This document shows positions 63,283 to 64,000 of a stretch of DNA of 64,000 nt, piece by piece. Origin of the DNA: GCA-002708315 sp963676635 (GTDB taxonomy: Bacteria; Bacteroidota; Bacteroidia; Bacteroidales; F082); the NCBI GenBank assembly GCA_963676635.1, contig OY781105.1:2542001-2606000 (forward strand). The letters run 5' to 3'. Within the stretch, counting starts at the first letter, position 1, and each line of letters starts with the position of its first letter. Both the position numbers and the translations under genes were made by a program. The notes under the pieces were generated by a model. The model ran no database searches and was not told the origin of the DNA. It was given only the letters and a program-made list of their open reading frames with translations.

Positions 63283-64000
63283 ATGAAACGTGTGTATACC
63301 AAAGTCCATCCATTGTTTTACATTGCAGCTGTTGTTATTCTTGCTGCAGCTGTTAAAATGAGCGTTAAAGTTGTAAACCCTATTCTTCTTGCCATTTTCT
63401 TTAGTATTATAATCTATCATCCTATCGACTGGTTAAAAAAGAAAGGTGTTAACGGGGTATTGTCAATAATCATTGTAATTGTTGGATTACTAATAATCTT
63501 TGCTTCTCTTGGGAGTGCTGTAACAAGATCATTGGTGGAATTTTCACATAATTTACCTGAATATAAGAAACAGTTGCATGAAATTACAAACTCATCAGTT
63601 TCGTATTTTAATGATTTGGGTATAAATGTTAGTCAGGATGCTGTTACTGGTTCTTTTAGTGCAAGCAACACATTTGGGTATGCTTCCAGATTAATTGCAG
63701 GCATTGGAAATCTTTTAAGTCAGATTGTATTACTATTTTTGGTAGCTGCATTTATTCTTGGTGAAACAAATAGTTATCCCATAAAGCTGAAATTAGTCTT
63801 AGATGATCCGGATGTTTCTCTGGGTAATATTACGGTAATTACAAAAAACATAAGGTATTATCTGGGAATTAAAACCATTACCGGACTTATCGGTGGAACG
63901 TTGGTTACAATAGTTTTATTGATTATGGGCGTTCAATATGCTCTTATATGGGGTATTTTTGTATTACTGATGAGATATATTCCTAATATTGGTTCTGTAA
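63283..64000 (+). CDS. AI-2E family transporter (PerM-like), cut off by window edge
   Basis: From the ATG at 63283 the frame stays open to the end of the window (239 codons). The product has two N-terminal helices with VVNPILLAIFFSIIIYHPIDWL, typical of the family, and a third helix (LSIIIVIVGLLIIFASLG). A soluble segment and further helices follow, ending in ALIWGIFVLLMRYIPNIGSV, the conserved RYIPNIG motif. Members export AI-2 or act as sodium/proton antiporters; the substrate cannot be told here. The C-terminal part of the gene is missing from the window. Confidence 0.9.
   Translation, partial: MKRVYTKVHPLFYIAAVVILAAAVKMSVKVVNPILLAIFFSIIIYHPIDWLKKKGVNGVLSIIIVIVGLLIIFASLGSAVTRSLVEFSHNLPEYKKQLHEITNSSVSYFNDLGINVSQDAVTGSFSASNTFGYASRLIAGIGNLLSQIVLLFLVAAFILGETNSYPIKLKLVLDDPDVSLGNITVITKNIRYYLGIKTITGLIGGTLVTIVLLIMGVQYALIWGIFVLLMRYIPNIGSV

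Overview
The window is about 64 kb of AT-rich chromosome from a free-living member of the Bacteroidota, most likely of the Bacteroidales/Marinilabiliales type. Four things point there: several proteins end in type IX secretion (T9SS) sorting domains; many promoters carry the Bacteroidota -7 element TAnnTTTG close to a start codon; an L-threonine dehydrogenase of the short-chain, epimerase-like type is present; and Bacteroidota-specific families such as DUF4175 and DUF3098 occur in their usual company. No prophage, insertion sequence, integrase or CRISPR array was seen. The content is mainly housekeeping and cell envelope.

Layout. 1-6.8 kb: the N-terminal part of a GH29 fucosidase, a secreted protein, an AraC regulator, cysS, a GNAT-like protein and threonine dehydrogenase. 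6.9-17.3 kb: a TPR histidine kinase, a TlpA-like lipoprotein, lutB and rpiB, then, after a 557-bp AT-rich gap, nadA, a lipoprotein, a YwqK/MORN-repeat protein, an OB-fold-like lipoprotein, a PepSY membrane protein and a 59-residue membrane protein. 17.2-31.2 kb, all on the minus strand: hemW, a hypothetical gene, a flippase, and an apparent operon reading DUF4175, a HATPase-like protein, ybeY, mnmG, a methyltransferase and an NtrY-like kinase. mnmG is bracketed by two parS-type palindromes, which suggests that this part of the chromosome lies near the replication origin. 31.5-37.4 kb: a VanX-type dipeptidase, leuS, a DUF3108 protein, tRNA-Lys, a 22-bp periodic repeat array, pspC and a methyltransferase. 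37.4-47.0 kb, minus strand: an arylsulfotransferase-like protein, then a surface-protein cassette in which an ECF sigma factor is followed by a membrane/beta-barrel protein, a CHU_C-type surface protein and two tandem paralogous T9SS cargo proteins, with a 20-codon relic that may be a third tail. 47.2-53.5 kb: small proteins, a CorC-type protein, a second 22-bp array, tRNA-Cys and a cadherin-like repeat T9SS protein. 53.5-64 kb: a CWC protein, folB, gltX with an apparent frameshift, an S9 peptidase, the cluster ftsX-DUF3098-uppP-truB, porZ and the start of an AI-2E-family transporter.

The least explained structures are the two intergenic arrays with an exact 22-bp period, at 36.2 and 49.9 kb. 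Their repeat cores differ completely, but both are preceded by related 22-bp leader units (TTGTGTAAAG, then TTGTTTnnTT), and both lie just downstream of a tRNA gene. They may be two members of one undescribed element family. Other points for a second look are the one-base deletion in gltX, the parS pair, an inverted repeat overlapping the sigma-factor promoter, and the sigma-led surface-protein cassette.
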